Shown: piece after piece, positions 15,708 to 24,140 of the stretch
How the letters are laid out: each line of letters begins with the position of its first letter
Numbering within the stretch: the first letter of the stretch is position 1
NCBI GenBank assembly: GCA_003218975.1
Contig: QHPD01000110.1
Span: 1 to 56,824, forward strand
Length of the DNA stretch: 56,824 nucleotides
DNA from: Verrucomicrobiota bacterium
GTDB taxonomy: Bacteria > Verrucomicrobiota > Verrucomicrobiia > Chthoniobacterales > UBA10450
Direction of reading: 5' to 3'
Translations under genes and position numbers: made by a program
The notes under the pieces: model-generated
What the model saw: only the letters and a program-made list of their open reading frames with translations
Told to the model about the DNA's origin: nothing
The model's database searches: none

Positions 15708-16370
15708 GTGATCTTCGCCATAGTCAATCCCCTTGCGGAAACCGATCACGGGCTCGCGACATGGTTCCACGCGCACCTGACCCGCACATTTGTGACCGTC
15801 CTGCGGGCGTTCACCGATTTTGGTTCGAGCGAGTGGATCGGTATTATTCTGTTTTTCGTGGTATTGTTTTTCGTCTGGAAACGATCGTGGCCTTCTCTCG
15901 TCACTCTGATTGTGGCTGTTCCAGGCGGCATGCTGCTTAATGAGCTGGTGAAGGTGCTTGTTCATCGGCATCGCCCGTTCGTTGACGGCCCGTTTGTGGA
16001 TTGGTCGGGTTACAGTTTTGCCAGTGGCCACACGATTGGAGCGACTCTGCTTTATGGGCAACTCCTGCTTTTTATCCTGCCCGGGATGAAAGTACGGCAC
16101 TGGCGGAGACTGACCGTTTTCAGCGCAGTATTGCTGGTTGCCTTGGTAGGATTCAGCCGGATTGCTTTGGGCGCACATTTTTTGACCGACGTTCTCGCGG
16201 CGATCGTCTTTGGAATTACTTGGTTAGCTTTGTGCTTAATCGCGAGCAAGCCTATTCGGCGAAAGAGCGTGCGCTCTCAGGTCGTTATCCCGCTGCCCAA
16301 TGGTGGTGAGGCCGTCCTTGTGCCCGTGGAGCAAACCGCGCAACCGGTGCGAATCTCTCAGGGTAGCTAA
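15708..16370 (+). CDS. PAP2-superfamily membrane phosphatase
   Basis: Polytopic acid phosphatase of the lipid-phosphatase type (about 220 residues, five to six helices). The three catalytic motifs are visible: KVLVHRHRP (K-x6-RP), SFASGH (the PSGH motif with Ala for Pro) and SRIALGAHFLTDV (SR-x5-H-x3-D). Likely substrates are undecaprenyl pyrophosphate or phosphatidic-type lipids in the periplasmic leaflet. The frame is open to a TTG at 15660, which would add 16 residues. It is followed 86 bp later by the flippase-like gene, so the two may form a unit. Confidence 0.88.
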   Translation: MIFAIVNPLAETDHGLATWFHAHLTRTFVTVLRAFTDFGSSEWIGIILFFVVLFFVWKRSWPSLVTLIVAVPGGMLLNELVKVLVHRHRPFVDGPFVDWSGYSFASGHTIGATLLYGQLLLFILPGMKVRHWRRLTVFSAVLLVALVGFSRIALGAHFLTDVLAAIVFGITWLALCLIASKPIRRKSVRSQVVIPLPNGGEAVLVPVEQTAQPVRISQGS

Positions 16371-16456
16371 GGTTCGCTCGCGACACGTCGGCGATTTGCT
16401 ATTCGTGCTGACGTAGGCGCATTTTCTCGCGTGCGTTCGAATTGCTCTCGAACACA

Positions 16457-17467
16457 ATGAAAGCGCCGGGCAAGGTTCAGATAACTGTATGGTCGCTCGG
16501 CCTTGCCGGGGCCGCACTCTTTACTTTCCTGTTGATTCGCCAGGGTGCCTCGCAGGTTGTCATGGCTTTCGCTGCTGCGGGCTGGGCTATTGCCGCAGTA
16601 GTGATTTATCACTTCGTAGTGCCAGTCGTCCTCGATGCAATTGCGTGGCAGGTTCTTTTCCCAAAACCCGATCGCCTACCTTTACGGAAGCTGCTTTGGA
16701 TACGTTGGATCGGTGAGTCGGTCAGCACACTCGTTCCTTCTGCCGCGGTTGGCGGAGACATCATCCGAGCGCGGTTGGCTGCAATCAATGGTGCGCCGAT
16801 GCCGGTCGCGGCCGGGACTGTGCTCGTGGACATCACTCTGGGAGTTTTGACGCAGGCCGGATTTACCGTGCTCGGTGTGGCGCTACTTGTCGATGTAACT
16901 GGACAGAAAAATTTCGTTCGTCCAACCTTAGTGGGAACATTAATCGGCGTTCTTGGTGTTGCGGGTTTCTATTTCGTGCAACGGCTAGGAATGTTCCGTT
17001 TTCTCGCCCGCACAATAGCACGTTTGGCGAATTCGCCGGAATGGCACTCTCTGGTGCAGAGCGGCGAGACGCTCGATCGTACGGTTCGCACGCTTTACGC
17101 TCGGCGGCATGCACTCGTAATGTGTTGCGTGTGGACATCTATTTCGCTGATCGGTGGTTCAGGCGAAATTTGGATCGCACTTTATGCGCTCAACCTTCAC
17201 GCAACGTTCGTTAACGCGCTGATTTTGCAAAGCATGGTCCTGACGATTCGTTCGGCCGCCTTTGCGGTTCCCGGGGGGTTGGGCGTGCAGGAAGGCGGTT
17301 ATCTCTTTGTTGGCAACCTCCTGGGGATTCCGGGGGATGCGGCTTTTGCGATCTCGCTGATCGCGAGAGTGCGGGAACTCGCGCTTGGCATTCCGGGGCT
17401 TATTTCCTGGCAGGTGATTGAAGCGCGCCGCCTCTTGCGTGCGCGCGTGGCAGCAATGGCTCGATGA
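16457..17467 (+). CDS. Flippase-like integral membrane protein (UPF0104 / lysylphosphatidylglycerol synthase TM family)
   Basis: 336 residues with about eight helices, of the PF03706/HpnL type. Typical elements are the opening ITVWSLGLAGAALFTFLLIR, the segment GESVSTLVPSAAVGGDIIRA and the closing PGGLGVQEGGYLFVGNLLG, where the VPGGLGxxEG motif is the family signature. Members are linked to lipid-glycan or hopanoid transport. The ATG at 16457 is preferred over the TTG at 16442. The last 169 bp are overlapped on the other strand by the tail of the convergent kinase-like gene. Confidence 0.85.
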   Translation: MKAPGKVQITVWSLGLAGAALFTFLLIRQGASQVVMAFAAAGWAIAAVVIYHFVVPVVLDAIAWQVLFPKPDRLPLRKLLWIRWIGESVSTLVPSAAVGGDIIRARLAAINGAPMPVAAGTVLVDITLGVLTQAGFTVLGVALLVDVTGQKNFVRPTLVGTLIGVLGVAGFYFVQRLGMFRFLARTIARLANSPEWHSLVQSGETLDRTVRTLYARRHALVMCCVWTSISLIGGSGEIWIALYALNLHATFVNALILQSMVLTIRSAAFAVPGGLGVQEGGYLFVGNLLGIPGDAAFAISLIARVRELALGIPGLISWQVIEARRLLRARVAAMAR

Positions 17468-18297
17468 TGCGCCAGGTTGGCGATTACGTGCCGGAGTTTT
17501 GCCAGACGCCTCTTTACTCTTGCAGGATTGGCGAAGCTAGTGCGGACACCCCACCAAATCCAGGCCATGCCATTGGGAAGCGCCAATTGATTTTCCAAAG
17601 CGGCAATCACGCCCGCATTCTCGTAAGCGTTCAAAAAGTAAAGCGCGAAAGGCAGCCATTGCCGGGTCGGAACTACGCTAATGAGGTCCAACAGGAACAC
17701 GAGCAAATCGTCAGCTTGCCGTGATTTCGTCGGTAACGAGTTCTCATGGATAAGTTCAAAGTCGATCAGCCGCGCGCGGCCAGTCTTCTCGTTGTACATA
17801 ACGTTCGCCATGCTCGCGTCGCCGTGAGACCACCCCCCAGCAAACTCATCGCTCCAGAGTTGATGAGCCCGACAATATTCGCGGGCCGCTGCTTCCAGCA
17901 TCCGCCGAGTCAGTGTGCCACGATTCATGTGATCCCACAGCCTTTGACCCGGCAACTTGTCGATACAAACTGTCTTTGCGCCTGAATTGAAAGCGCGAAA
18001 TCGATCGCCGTTCAGCTTTCTAAAACACTTCACTTCCCAGCGCTGCCAGTCTTTGGTCTTACTCCAAAAACGGACCGGTATGCTTGACATGCGAAAGTAT
18101 AAATTTGCTAGCTCTGCCAATTGCTCGCTGTAAACGTGGCGGCGCTTGATCACGACTCTTCGTCCGCGACGGACCTTCTCGGAGGTAGAGCTGATCTTTA
18201 AAGAATCGACGAATGTCGCCGCGGCGTTGGTGAGAGCCTGCGGTACAAGCGGTATAAGTCGCTCTGCCAAACTTGTTCCATCTTCCCGAATTGGCAT
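17299..18297 (-). CDS. Protein-kinase-fold (lipopolysaccharide/aminoglycoside kinase-like) protein
   Basis: 332 residues with a small-kinase core. A lysine in RRVVIKRRHVY (about residues 46-56) fits the ATP-binding lysine. The catalytic loop is GWSHGDASMANVMYNE (HGD plus Asn), followed by the metal-binding RLIDFELIHEN. Such folds phosphorylate sugars of the lipid A core, small molecules or proteins; the target is not evident. The last 56 or so residues, from about 277 on (basic, RARKRRR), are encoded by DNA antisense to the flippase-like gene and are probably not part of the conserved domain. Confidence 0.7.
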   Translation of the reverse strand: MPIREDGTSLAERLIPLVPQALTNAAATFVDSLKISSTSEKVRRGRRVVIKRRHVYSEQLAELANLYFRMSSIPVRFWSKTKDWQRWEVKCFRKLNGDRFRAFNSGAKTVCIDKLPGQRLWDHMNRGTLTRRMLEAAAREYCRAHQLWSDEFAGGWSHGDASMANVMYNEKTGRARLIDFELIHENSLPTKSRQADDLLVFLLDLISVVPTRQWLPFALYFLNAYENAGVIAALENQLALPNGMAWIWWGVRTSFANPARVKRRLAKLRHVIANLAHHRAIAATRARKRRRASITCQEISPGMPSASSRTLAISEIAKAASPGIPRRLPTKR

Positions 18298-18355
18298 TGT
18301 TCCCCTCTATTCGACTTCCTTGCTGATGATGGCCGTATTGCCGTCGTGGAGCGCG

Positions 18356-19105
18356 TCAGCGCGGGAGCGCGATTGCCTGACCGATATTCATGACCCGCAG
18401 TTTGGCTTTCACTTTCCGCTGTTTAAGCTCGTGATCGAACGCTTCGGGGGTTCCAGTTAGCACCGGAAATGTTCCGTAGTGCATCGGGATCACTGTTGTT
18501 GGCTTAACCAGTTTCACCGCTTCAGCGGCGCGGGCTGGTCCCATGGTAAAATGGTCGCCTATGCAGACGAGCATGATGTCGATCTTGTTAAATCGACGCA
18601 CCAGCGCCATGTCGGAAAACAAATCTGTGTCGCCGGTGTGATAACTCGTCGGGCCATCGCGCAGCGCGACGATCAATCCGGTAGGGGTGCCGGCATAAAC
18701 CGGGGGCGCATTCTCCTCCCTTTGAATCGACGAACCGTGCCACGCTGGGACGAACGTCACTGTCACTTCACCATCGAGCAGCGAGAGATGGCCGCCGATA
18801 TGTCCCGTTGTCTCGTTGCCGGCCTGCGCTTGTGGGTAACCGAGCGACGAAACCATCGCTGCGCTCAGATCGAAGTTCGCAACAAGGTTCGCGCCCGTGC
18901 GCTTCCCGATCTCCACTGCATCGCCGACGTGATCGGAATGCCCGTGCGTAAGCAAAATAAGATCGACACGATCAAGCGCGGCCAGCTCCTCTTTGCCGCG
19001 CGCGAAAACCGGATTTGTTAGCCACGGATCGATTAGCAATACCTTGCCACTCGAAGTGGTAATCTTAAATGCCGCGTGGCCGAACCATGTGAGTTGGATT
19101 TCCAT
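18356..19105 (-). CDS. UPF0173-type metal-dependent hydrolase (metallo-beta-lactamase fold)
   Basis: About 249 residues. The metal site is LLTHGHSDHVGDAVEIG (HxHxDH), with further ligands in VPAWHGSS, YHTGDTDLFSDM and IPMHYGTFP. The N-terminus MEIQLTWFGHAAFKI matches the UPF0173 opening (xxWxGHAxF), where the histidine is also conserved. The fold hydrolyses esters or phosphodiesters in related families, but the substrate of UPF0173 is unsettled. The ATG at 19105 is chosen over one three codons upstream. Confidence 0.9.
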   Translation of the reverse strand: MEIQLTWFGHAAFKITTSSGKVLLIDPWLTNPVFARGKEELAALDRVDLILLTHGHSDHVGDAVEIGKRTGANLVANFDLSAAMVSSLGYPQAQAGNETTGHIGGHLSLLDGEVTVTFVPAWHGSSIQREENAPPVYAGTPTGLIVALRDGPTSYHTGDTDLFSDMALVRRFNKIDIMLVCIGDHFTMGPARAAEAVKLVKPTTVIPMHYGTFPVLTGTPEAFDHELKQRKVKAKLRVMNIGQAIALPR

Positions 19106-19164
19106 GCTAATCATGAAATCAAAAAGCTTGGGTCGAGCAAGATCATTGAAGTTAATGCGAGGTT

Positions 19165-19268
19165 CGTAATGACGAATGCCAAACGGATGAATGACGAAGC
19201 AATGACAAAGCTCGAATGATAAAGGCTATTTACACGCTCAGCTAGTCGTCATTCATGCTTCGTCATTT
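19165..19268. repeat. Inverted repeat built on ATGACGAAGCA
   Basis: GAATGACGAAGCAATGAC (19189-19206) and the opposed ATGCTTCGTCATTTC (19254-19268) share an 11-bp complementary core; several degenerate words of the type AATGACGAATG precede the left arm (19168-19178). It fills the gap between the UPF0173 gene and the end of pyrD. The loop of about 45 bp is too long for a terminator. It looks like a dispersed intergenic element. Confidence 0.55.
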
Positions 19269-19269
19269 C

Positions 19270-20289
19270 TTATGGAATAGCTTCCATGATTTCGCGAAGT
19301 AGTCGCGGGCCGCGATAGATGTAACCTGTGTAAACCTGAAGAAGGCGCGCCCCCGCCTCAAATTTTTCGAGCGCGGATTTTGCATCGCAAATGCCGCCGG
19401 AAGCGATCACGGCAATGGTGGATATTGCGGCGATACTGCGGATGAGCGCAGTGGATTTTTCCCGCAACGGCGCGCCGCTCAAACCACCGTCGCGATCCAC
19501 GGCAGGCGGAATTGAGGAATGATCGAGCGTTGTGTTCGTAGCGATAATCCCCGCAACTTCATTCTGTTCGCAGGTCGCTATGATTGCTTCGAGTTGAGTA
19601 GAGGAAAGGTCTGGCGCAATTTTCACGAGCACCGGCGTCGGCCCGTGCCTGCCGGAGTTCTCGTCTCGAATTGCGCGCAGCAGCTTTGCCAGCGCCGCGG
19701 GTTCCTGCAACTCGCGCAAGCCGGGCGTGTTTGGTGAGCTGACATTGAGCGTGATGTAATCAGCAAATTCGCGAAGCAATCGAAACGAATAGAGATAATC
19801 CTGTGTCGCTTCTTCCAGCGGCGTGACCCTCGATTTGCCAATGTTGATCCCAATCGGAACCGTCGGCCAACGCCCGCTCTTTCGCAGTCTGCGCAGTCGC
19901 TCGGCAATCGCATCAGTGCCGTCGTTGTTAAAACCGAGACGATTAATCAGGGCTTGTTGCTTCGGCAGACGAAAGATGCGCGGCTTGGGATTTCCTGGTT
20001 GCCTTTTGGCGGTGACGGTTCCGATCTCGATGAAACCAAATCCGAGCGCTTCCCACGCCCGGAGTGCGACGCCGTTTTTGTCGAATCCGGCCGCAAGACC
20101 TATCGGGTTCGGAAAATTTAACCCAAACAAAGTTCTTGGCTTCGGCGGTGGCTGAAAAACTTTCAGCGCGTGCAGCGCAGGATTGACATACGATGCGCCA
20201 CGGAGCAGAGCGGTCGTCAGATCGTGCGCCGCCTCCGGTTCGAGCGAAAAGAGAAACGGCCTCACGAATCGCTCGTAGCCGTTCTTCAT
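19270..20289 (-). CDS. pyrD: Dihydroorotate dehydrogenase (quinone), class 2
   Basis: Oxidises dihydroorotate to orotate using membrane quinone in pyrimidine synthesis. The 339 residues include the class-2 N-terminal extension (YERFVRPFLFSLEPEAAHDL), FMN-binding NPIGLAAGFDKNG, GFIEIGTVTAKRQPGNPKPR, the catalytic-serine segment TLNVSSPNTPGLRELQ, VLVKIAPDL and GGLSGAPL. The end (LLQVYTGYIYRGPRLLREI) is also standard. It is on the minus strand with mnmE upstream, separated by a 126-bp gap filled with a repeat. Confidence 0.96.
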   Translation of the reverse strand: MKNGYERFVRPFLFSLEPEAAHDLTTALLRGASYVNPALHALKVFQPPPKPRTLFGLNFPNPIGLAAGFDKNGVALRAWEALGFGFIEIGTVTAKRQPGNPKPRIFRLPKQQALINRLGFNNDGTDAIAERLRRLRKSGRWPTVPIGINIGKSRVTPLEEATQDYLYSFRLLREFADYITLNVSSPNTPGLRELQEPAALAKLLRAIRDENSGRHGPTPVLVKIAPDLSSTQLEAIIATCEQNEVAGIIATNTTLDHSSIPPAVDRDGGLSGAPLREKSTALIRSIAAISTIAVIASGGICDAKSALEKFEAGARLLQVYTGYIYRGPRLLREIMEAIP

Positions 20290-20308
20290 CGTTGTTTCCT
20301 CGTACTCA

Positions 20309-20410
20309 TGCTCGTGCTCGGTAGTAGCATTGGCTCCCAGCCAGTGTCTCCATCGGTAGGATGCCGATGCGACTCCAGCGCGCCCGTCCGACCGAGCCGG
20401 ACGCCCTAAC
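20309..20410. repeat. Intergenic repeat with two small palindromes
   Basis: CATCGG-TAGGATG-CCGATG and GTCCG-ACCGAGC-CGGAC are perfect short inverted repeats close together, in the gap between mnmE and pyrD. GC-rich paired palindromes of this kind also occur at 5081-5121 and 21777-21795. They probably belong to one class of REP-like intergenic elements. Confidence 0.5.
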
Positions 20411-20415
20411 AGCTT

Positions 20416-21759
20416 TCATTTGCCGATGCAAAATTGGCTGAAAACCGAATCGAGAATTTGCTCCACGTCCACTCCTCCGATCACCTCTCCGACTGCGCGC
20501 AATGCCTCGTTCAGATCGACCGCGATATATTCGGACGATAGCCCCTGGTCCATTCCGGCCCGCGCCTGATCGCACGATTCCAGCGCGCGACGCAAGCAAT
20601 CGCGATGGCGTGTATTAATGGCAACTGGACTTTCCGGTCGCAGATTTTGTTCGGTTATGCGCGCCAGAATTTGCTTTTGCAATTCCAGCAGACCTTCCCC
20701 AGTGAGACATGAAATCCGCAGGGCATCGAAATTTTTCCAGTCATCGTTTTCACGCAGATCGCTTTTGTTTAAGATGACAATTTCATTGGCGTCGACGATC
20801 CACTCCTCGAAGTACGGTGGCTTCGGTGCGTTGCGATCTGCTATGTGAAGACGCAGGTCAGCTAGTTGCAATGATTTTTCGGTACGCGCCATTCCTTCGC
20901 GTTCGATGCCATTCGCCAAGGGTCGCAGACCGGCGGTATCAAGTAACCGGATTGGCACACCGTCCAGGTTGACTGTCTCTTCGATAGTGTCGCGAGTAGT
21001 GCCGTGCGTATCGCTGACGATCACCCGGTCGTAGCCGAGAAGCCGATTGAGCAAGCTCGATTTGCCCGCATTCGTCGCTCCGTAAATCACCACGCGCACA
21101 CCTTCGCGCAGGATCCGGCCCTGGTCGGCGGTGGCCAGTAATGAGTCGATTTCCTCGCGAATAAAATCGTGCCGCGCACGCAACCTTTCGCCTTCATCCG
21201 GCGCGATTCCTTCCTCGGGAAAATCGATGGATGCTTGGATGTGTGCGAGTAATGCAACCAGTTCGTCGCAGATTTTCCTGATCTTTTCGCCGAGCCTGCC
21301 TTCGAGTTGTTCGGTGGCCGAGCGCAATGCGAGATCGGTCTTGGCTCGGATCAGATCGATGACGGCTTCGGCTTGAGTGAGATCCATTTTGCCGTTGAGA
21401 AATGCGCGCTCCGTGAACTCGCCCGGCCGCGCCGCGCGCGCCCCCGCACGCAGGCAAGCTTCAAGCACTTTTGCCGACACCAGCGTCCCGCCGTGGCAAC
21501 TGATCTCAACCAAATCTTCTCCAGTGTAACTGGAGGGCGCACGATGCACCGAAAGCACCACTTGATCGATCAATCGGTGTGCTCCATCGAAAATTTCTCC
21601 GAAATGCTGAACATGCGACGCAAAACGCGACGGCTTTTCTTTGCCGCGGAAAATTTTGCCGGCGACACCAATCGCATTCGCGCCGGATACGCGCACGAGC
21701 GCGATCGCGCCTTCGCCCGGAGGCGTGGAAATCGCGGCAATAGTGTCCGAGGCCGTCAT
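20416..21759 (-). CDS. mnmE: tRNA modification GTPase MnmE
   Basis: Works with MnmG to install cmnm5U34 at the wobble base of several tRNAs. The order is: N-terminal folate-binding domain (SDTIAAISTPPGEGAIALVRVSG, cut here to its ends SDTIA and LVRVSG), helical domain and an inserted G domain. G motifs are YGATNAGKSSLLN (P-loop), HGTTRDTI (switch), LLDTAGLR and LNKSD. The protein ends in QFCIGK, the essential C-terminal Cys of the CxGK motif. At 447 residues it is full length. mnmG lies about 18 kb away on the same strand. Confidence 0.96.
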   Translation of the reverse strand: MTASDTIAAISTPPGEGAIALVRVSGANAIGVAGKIFRGKEKPSRFASHVQHFGEIFDGAHRLIDQVVLSVHRAPSSYTGEDLVEISCHGGTLVSAKVLEACLRAGARAARPGEFTERAFLNGKMDLTQAEAVIDLIRAKTDLALRSATEQLEGRLGEKIRKICDELVALLAHIQASIDFPEEGIAPDEGERLRARHDFIREEIDSLLATADQGRILREGVRVVIYGATNAGKSSLLNRLLGYDRVIVSDTHGTTRDTIEETVNLDGVPIRLLDTAGLRPLANGIEREGMARTEKSLQLADLRLHIADRNAPKPPYFEEWIVDANEIVILNKSDLRENDDWKNFDALRISCLTGEGLLELQKQILARITEQNLRPESPVAINTRHRDCLRRALESCDQARAGMDQGLSSEYIAVDLNEALRAVGEVIGGVDVEQILDSVFSQFCIGK

Positions 21760-21776
21760 ATCAACGTCAATTGTAG

Positions 21777-21795
21777 GGCAACCACTTCGGTTGCC
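21777..21795. repeat. Short palindrome GGCAACC / GGTTGCC
   Basis: A perfect 7-bp inverted repeat around ACTTC, preceded by TTGTAG, in the 77-bp gap between the hisC stop and the mnmE start. Similar to the REP-like elements at 5081 and 20309. It has no T-run, so termination is uncertain. Confidence 0.5.
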
Positions 21796-21836
21796 AAATT
21801 CGGCTGCGCCGCTTTCCGACCGAGGTTTCCTGGTGC

Positions 21837-22937
21837 TTATTGATCGGGTTTCGCATCACGCAGCGCCGCGATGCATTTCTCATTTCCCTCCATCGTGCCC
21901 ACCGATATGCGGACCCATTCGGGTAATCCGTAGCCGTTCAGCTGACGCACGATGATCTTCCGTTTCAGCAGTTCCTCGAAAACCGCAGGCCCATCGCCGA
22001 CATTCACCATCACAAAATTTGCCACGCCGGCTACGAACTGGATTTTCATTTCGGCGAATTTCTCCTGTAAATAAGCGCGGCCTTGATCCACAACGCGTTT
22101 CGTCTCGCGCTGATGCGCCTCGTCATTCAAGGCCGCCAGCGCGCCAGCGTGAGCGATACTGTTCACATTGAATGGTTGCCGAGTTTTATGAAGGACTTCG
22201 ACCAAATCGGGCGGCGCGACACCATAGCCAATGCGCAGACCGGCGAGTCCATGAATTTTCGAAAACGTACGTAGCACCACGACGTGCCGGCCTTCGCGAA
22301 CGTATCGCAGCGTGTCGGGCGGATCATCGAGGAATTCAAAATACGCTTCGTCGAAAACCACGATAATGTTTTCAGGGACGCGCGACATGAAGCTGTCGAT
22401 CTTGCGCTGCGAGATCAGCGTGCCGGTCGGATTATTCGGATTGGGGACGAAAATCAGCCGCGTTTTCGGCGTAATTGCATGCAGCATCCCGTCGAGGTCC
22501 TGTTGATAATCGGGGCTCGGCACTTCGATGGTGCGCGTGCCGAAACAGGTCGCGAGCAGTTTATAAACAATAAACGCATACTGCGAGGTGACCACGTCAC
22601 CACCTGGATTCAGAAACGCGTGGCCGAGAAATTCGATCACCTCATTTGAGCCGTTGCCGAGAATAATGTTCTCCGGAGCGAGACCGAGCTTCGCCGCAAC
22701 GGCTTTGCGCAAGTAAAATCCGCCGCCATCCGGATAGAGGTGCGCATTTTCCAAAGCAACGCGCATCGCTTGAATTGCTTTGGCCGAAGGCCCCAACGGA
22801 TTCTCGTTTGAGGCCAGCTTGACGATTGCGCCTGGTTCGACACCGAGTTCGCGCGCTGTTTCTTCGATCGGTTTTCCTGGCTCGTAAACGTTGAGATCGC
22901 GCAATTGTGCGTTCGCCAGCTGCCAGATCGAAGTCAT
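21837..22937 (-). CDS. hisC: Histidinol-phosphate aminotransferase
   Basis: PLP-dependent fold-type I aminotransferase of 366 residues. Visible motifs are KLASNENPLGPS (N-terminal), NPNNPTGTLI, VVFDEAYFEF and the PLP-lysine segment RTFSKIHGLAGLRIGYG, ending with ELLKRKIIVRQLNGYGLPEWVRI. The last arginine-containing strand binds the substrate. No other his genes lie nearby, which is common where the pathway is scattered. A role in aromatic amino-acid transamination cannot be excluded. Confidence 0.93.
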   Translation of the reverse strand: MTSIWQLANAQLRDLNVYEPGKPIEETARELGVEPGAIVKLASNENPLGPSAKAIQAMRVALENAHLYPDGGGFYLRKAVAAKLGLAPENIILGNGSNEVIEFLGHAFLNPGGDVVTSQYAFIVYKLLATCFGTRTIEVPSPDYQQDLDGMLHAITPKTRLIFVPNPNNPTGTLISQRKIDSFMSRVPENIIVVFDEAYFEFLDDPPDTLRYVREGRHVVVLRTFSKIHGLAGLRIGYGVAPPDLVEVLHKTRQPFNVNSIAHAGALAALNDEAHQRETKRVVDQGRAYLQEKFAEMKIQFVAGVANFVMVNVGDGPAVFEELLKRKIIVRQLNGYGLPEWVRISVGTMEGNEKCIAALRDAKPDQ

Positions 22938-23081
22938 GCGCGAGAGATTAGCTGGAAGTGTTCCAATTCGCCACGATGAATCCGCGATGTGGAATATCAG
23001 CTGGTCACGCTCACAGAGCTTAGGCGTGGTGTGTCTTCTTCCACGTTGCAGCGCTCGTAAAGACGACTGCGATCAGAATGG

Positions 23082-23116
23082 CCCAACTCTAACCCGCTTT
23101 GCTGAGATTGTCAGCG
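23082..23116 (-). pseudogene. Fragment of the ADNLSKAGxSWG small-protein family
   Basis: On the minus strand this 35-bp segment reads ADNLSKAG-stop-SW and is nearly identical to part of the ORF at 23111-23431 (about 31 of 35 bases). Homology stops on both sides, and a TAG interrupts the frame where the other copy has Trp. It is a degenerate second copy of the same sequence, about 295 bp away. Confidence 0.5.
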
Positions 23117-23431
23117 TACCGCGAAACGGTTCGACACCGTGTCTAATCTGTGCTTAGGATTTTCAGTAGCAATCCGAAGCAAATAATTACGTGTTAAAAA
23201 TCCAAACTTAGCGATCTTTCGAGAGTATGAAATTGGATATTGCGCAGAAGTTCGCTCTTGGGCCAGCGACTTTCTTCGTAGTCGCTTTATGTATGATAGC
23301 GGGATCACGTATACAGCGGCGCAAGAGGCATCGAGGAACATTGTTCGCCCGTTACAATCCACGGTTGAGACGCAGCCCCAACTCCAACCGGCTTTGCTGA
23401 GATTGTCGGCGATTATTTCCCGATACTTCAT
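23111..23431 (-). pseudogene. Truncated copy of a short conserved protein (MKYREIIADNLSKAG family)
   Basis: The first 32 residues or so (MKYREIIADNLSKAGWSWG and then CVSTVDCNGRT) are, from memory, those of a widespread family of about 65 to 75 residues of unknown function in soil bacteria. In that family the text continues into a conserved ADAHR-containing segment. Here the similarity ends abruptly after GRTMF, and the rest of the 106-codon frame (LDASCAAVYVIPLS and onward) looks random. It is therefore probably a broken gene read out into intergenic sequence. The surrounding 518-bp gap contains a second fragment and nothing else I recognise. Confidence 0.5.
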
Positions 23432-23455
23432 GCGCGGCGGGCCGTTAGCGCGGCT

Positions 23456-23896
23456 TTACGGCGTAAGAAAAATCTTGCCTGTGTAAGGATCTTTTACTTC
23501 GGTTCCAGGCGGAAAACCGCGGACATCGATGTAACCGGTGTCTCGTGAGAACGGGCTGGTAACTAAGCCTTGTTTGCCCGGCACGGGAATTCCATAGGGG
23601 AGATCGCTCTTTCCTTGTTTCGCCTCCGCGGTTGACTTCGCCACACGGACATTATGCTCATCCGGAGGCGCAGTGACTGGGCTGCCCGAAGTCTCACTAT
23701 TCGAAGCATCGCTCGGCGGAGCTTCATTATGCTTACGACTGCTCCGGTGCGATCGCTGCTTCTGGCCTGGATGCGCGGTCGCGCTACGTAGCGCTCTAAA
23801 AAAGTCTCGGAAGGGCCCGGCTTCCGCCACATCAGTCGCGGTAAACAGAGTGAAGATCGACAACCAGATGACAATTGTGTGCGGCGACCGTTTCAC
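23456..23896 (-). CDS. Secreted hypothetical protein with a conserved C-terminal block
   Basis: 146 residues: a signal peptide (IVIWLSIFTLFTATDVAEA), a low-complexity, basic then polar middle (RSHRSSRKHNEAPPSDASNS) and a sharply conserved-looking end, LPYGIPVPGKQGLVTSPFS followed by GYIDVRGFPPGTEVKDPYTG and KIFLTP. This end looks like a small folded module that carries whatever function there is. I know no assigned role. Its neighbours are decayed small ORFs, so it may be on its own transcription unit. Confidence 0.65.
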   Translation of the reverse strand: MKRSPHTIVIWLSIFTLFTATDVAEAGPFRDFFRALRSATAHPGQKQRSHRSSRKHNEAPPSDASNSETSGSPVTAPPDEHNVRVAKSTAEAKQGKSDLPYGIPVPGKQGLVTSPFSRDTGYIDVRGFPPGTEVKDPYTGKIFLTP

Positions 23897-23962
23897 AATC
23901 CGAGAATAATATCGAACCAGCCGATGGCCATGCGCGTCCTTTGATCGGAAAACAACAATGCG

Positions 23963-24064
23963 ATCAACTACGCAAAGCTTCGCAGTCGCTCACACAATGC
24001 CGTGATTCGCATTTACGATGAAACGGGCAACGTGATCGAGAAATATTACTACGACGCGATCTAG
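23963..24064 (+). pseudogene. Remnant of a YAKLRSRSHxAVIRxYDExGNVIE small-protein family
   Basis: The frame encodes INYAKLRSRSHNAVIRIYDE, then TGNVIEKYYYDAI and a stop. From memory it matches a family of roughly 38-residue proteins in soil bacteria whose usual start is an ATG two codons before Tyr. Here that position is ATC, no ATG, GTG or TTG start is in frame after the preceding TGA, and the usual end (THEHxGDFKE) is replaced. It lies about 530 bp from the MKYREII remnant, a family it often accompanies in my recollection. Confidence 0.45.
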
Positions 24065-24140
24065 ACAGAATTAGTAGTCGCCAAAATGATGTTCTCTGCG
24101 AACGCGGAGATTGCAGCGGGCGGCGCTGTCTCTACAATTG

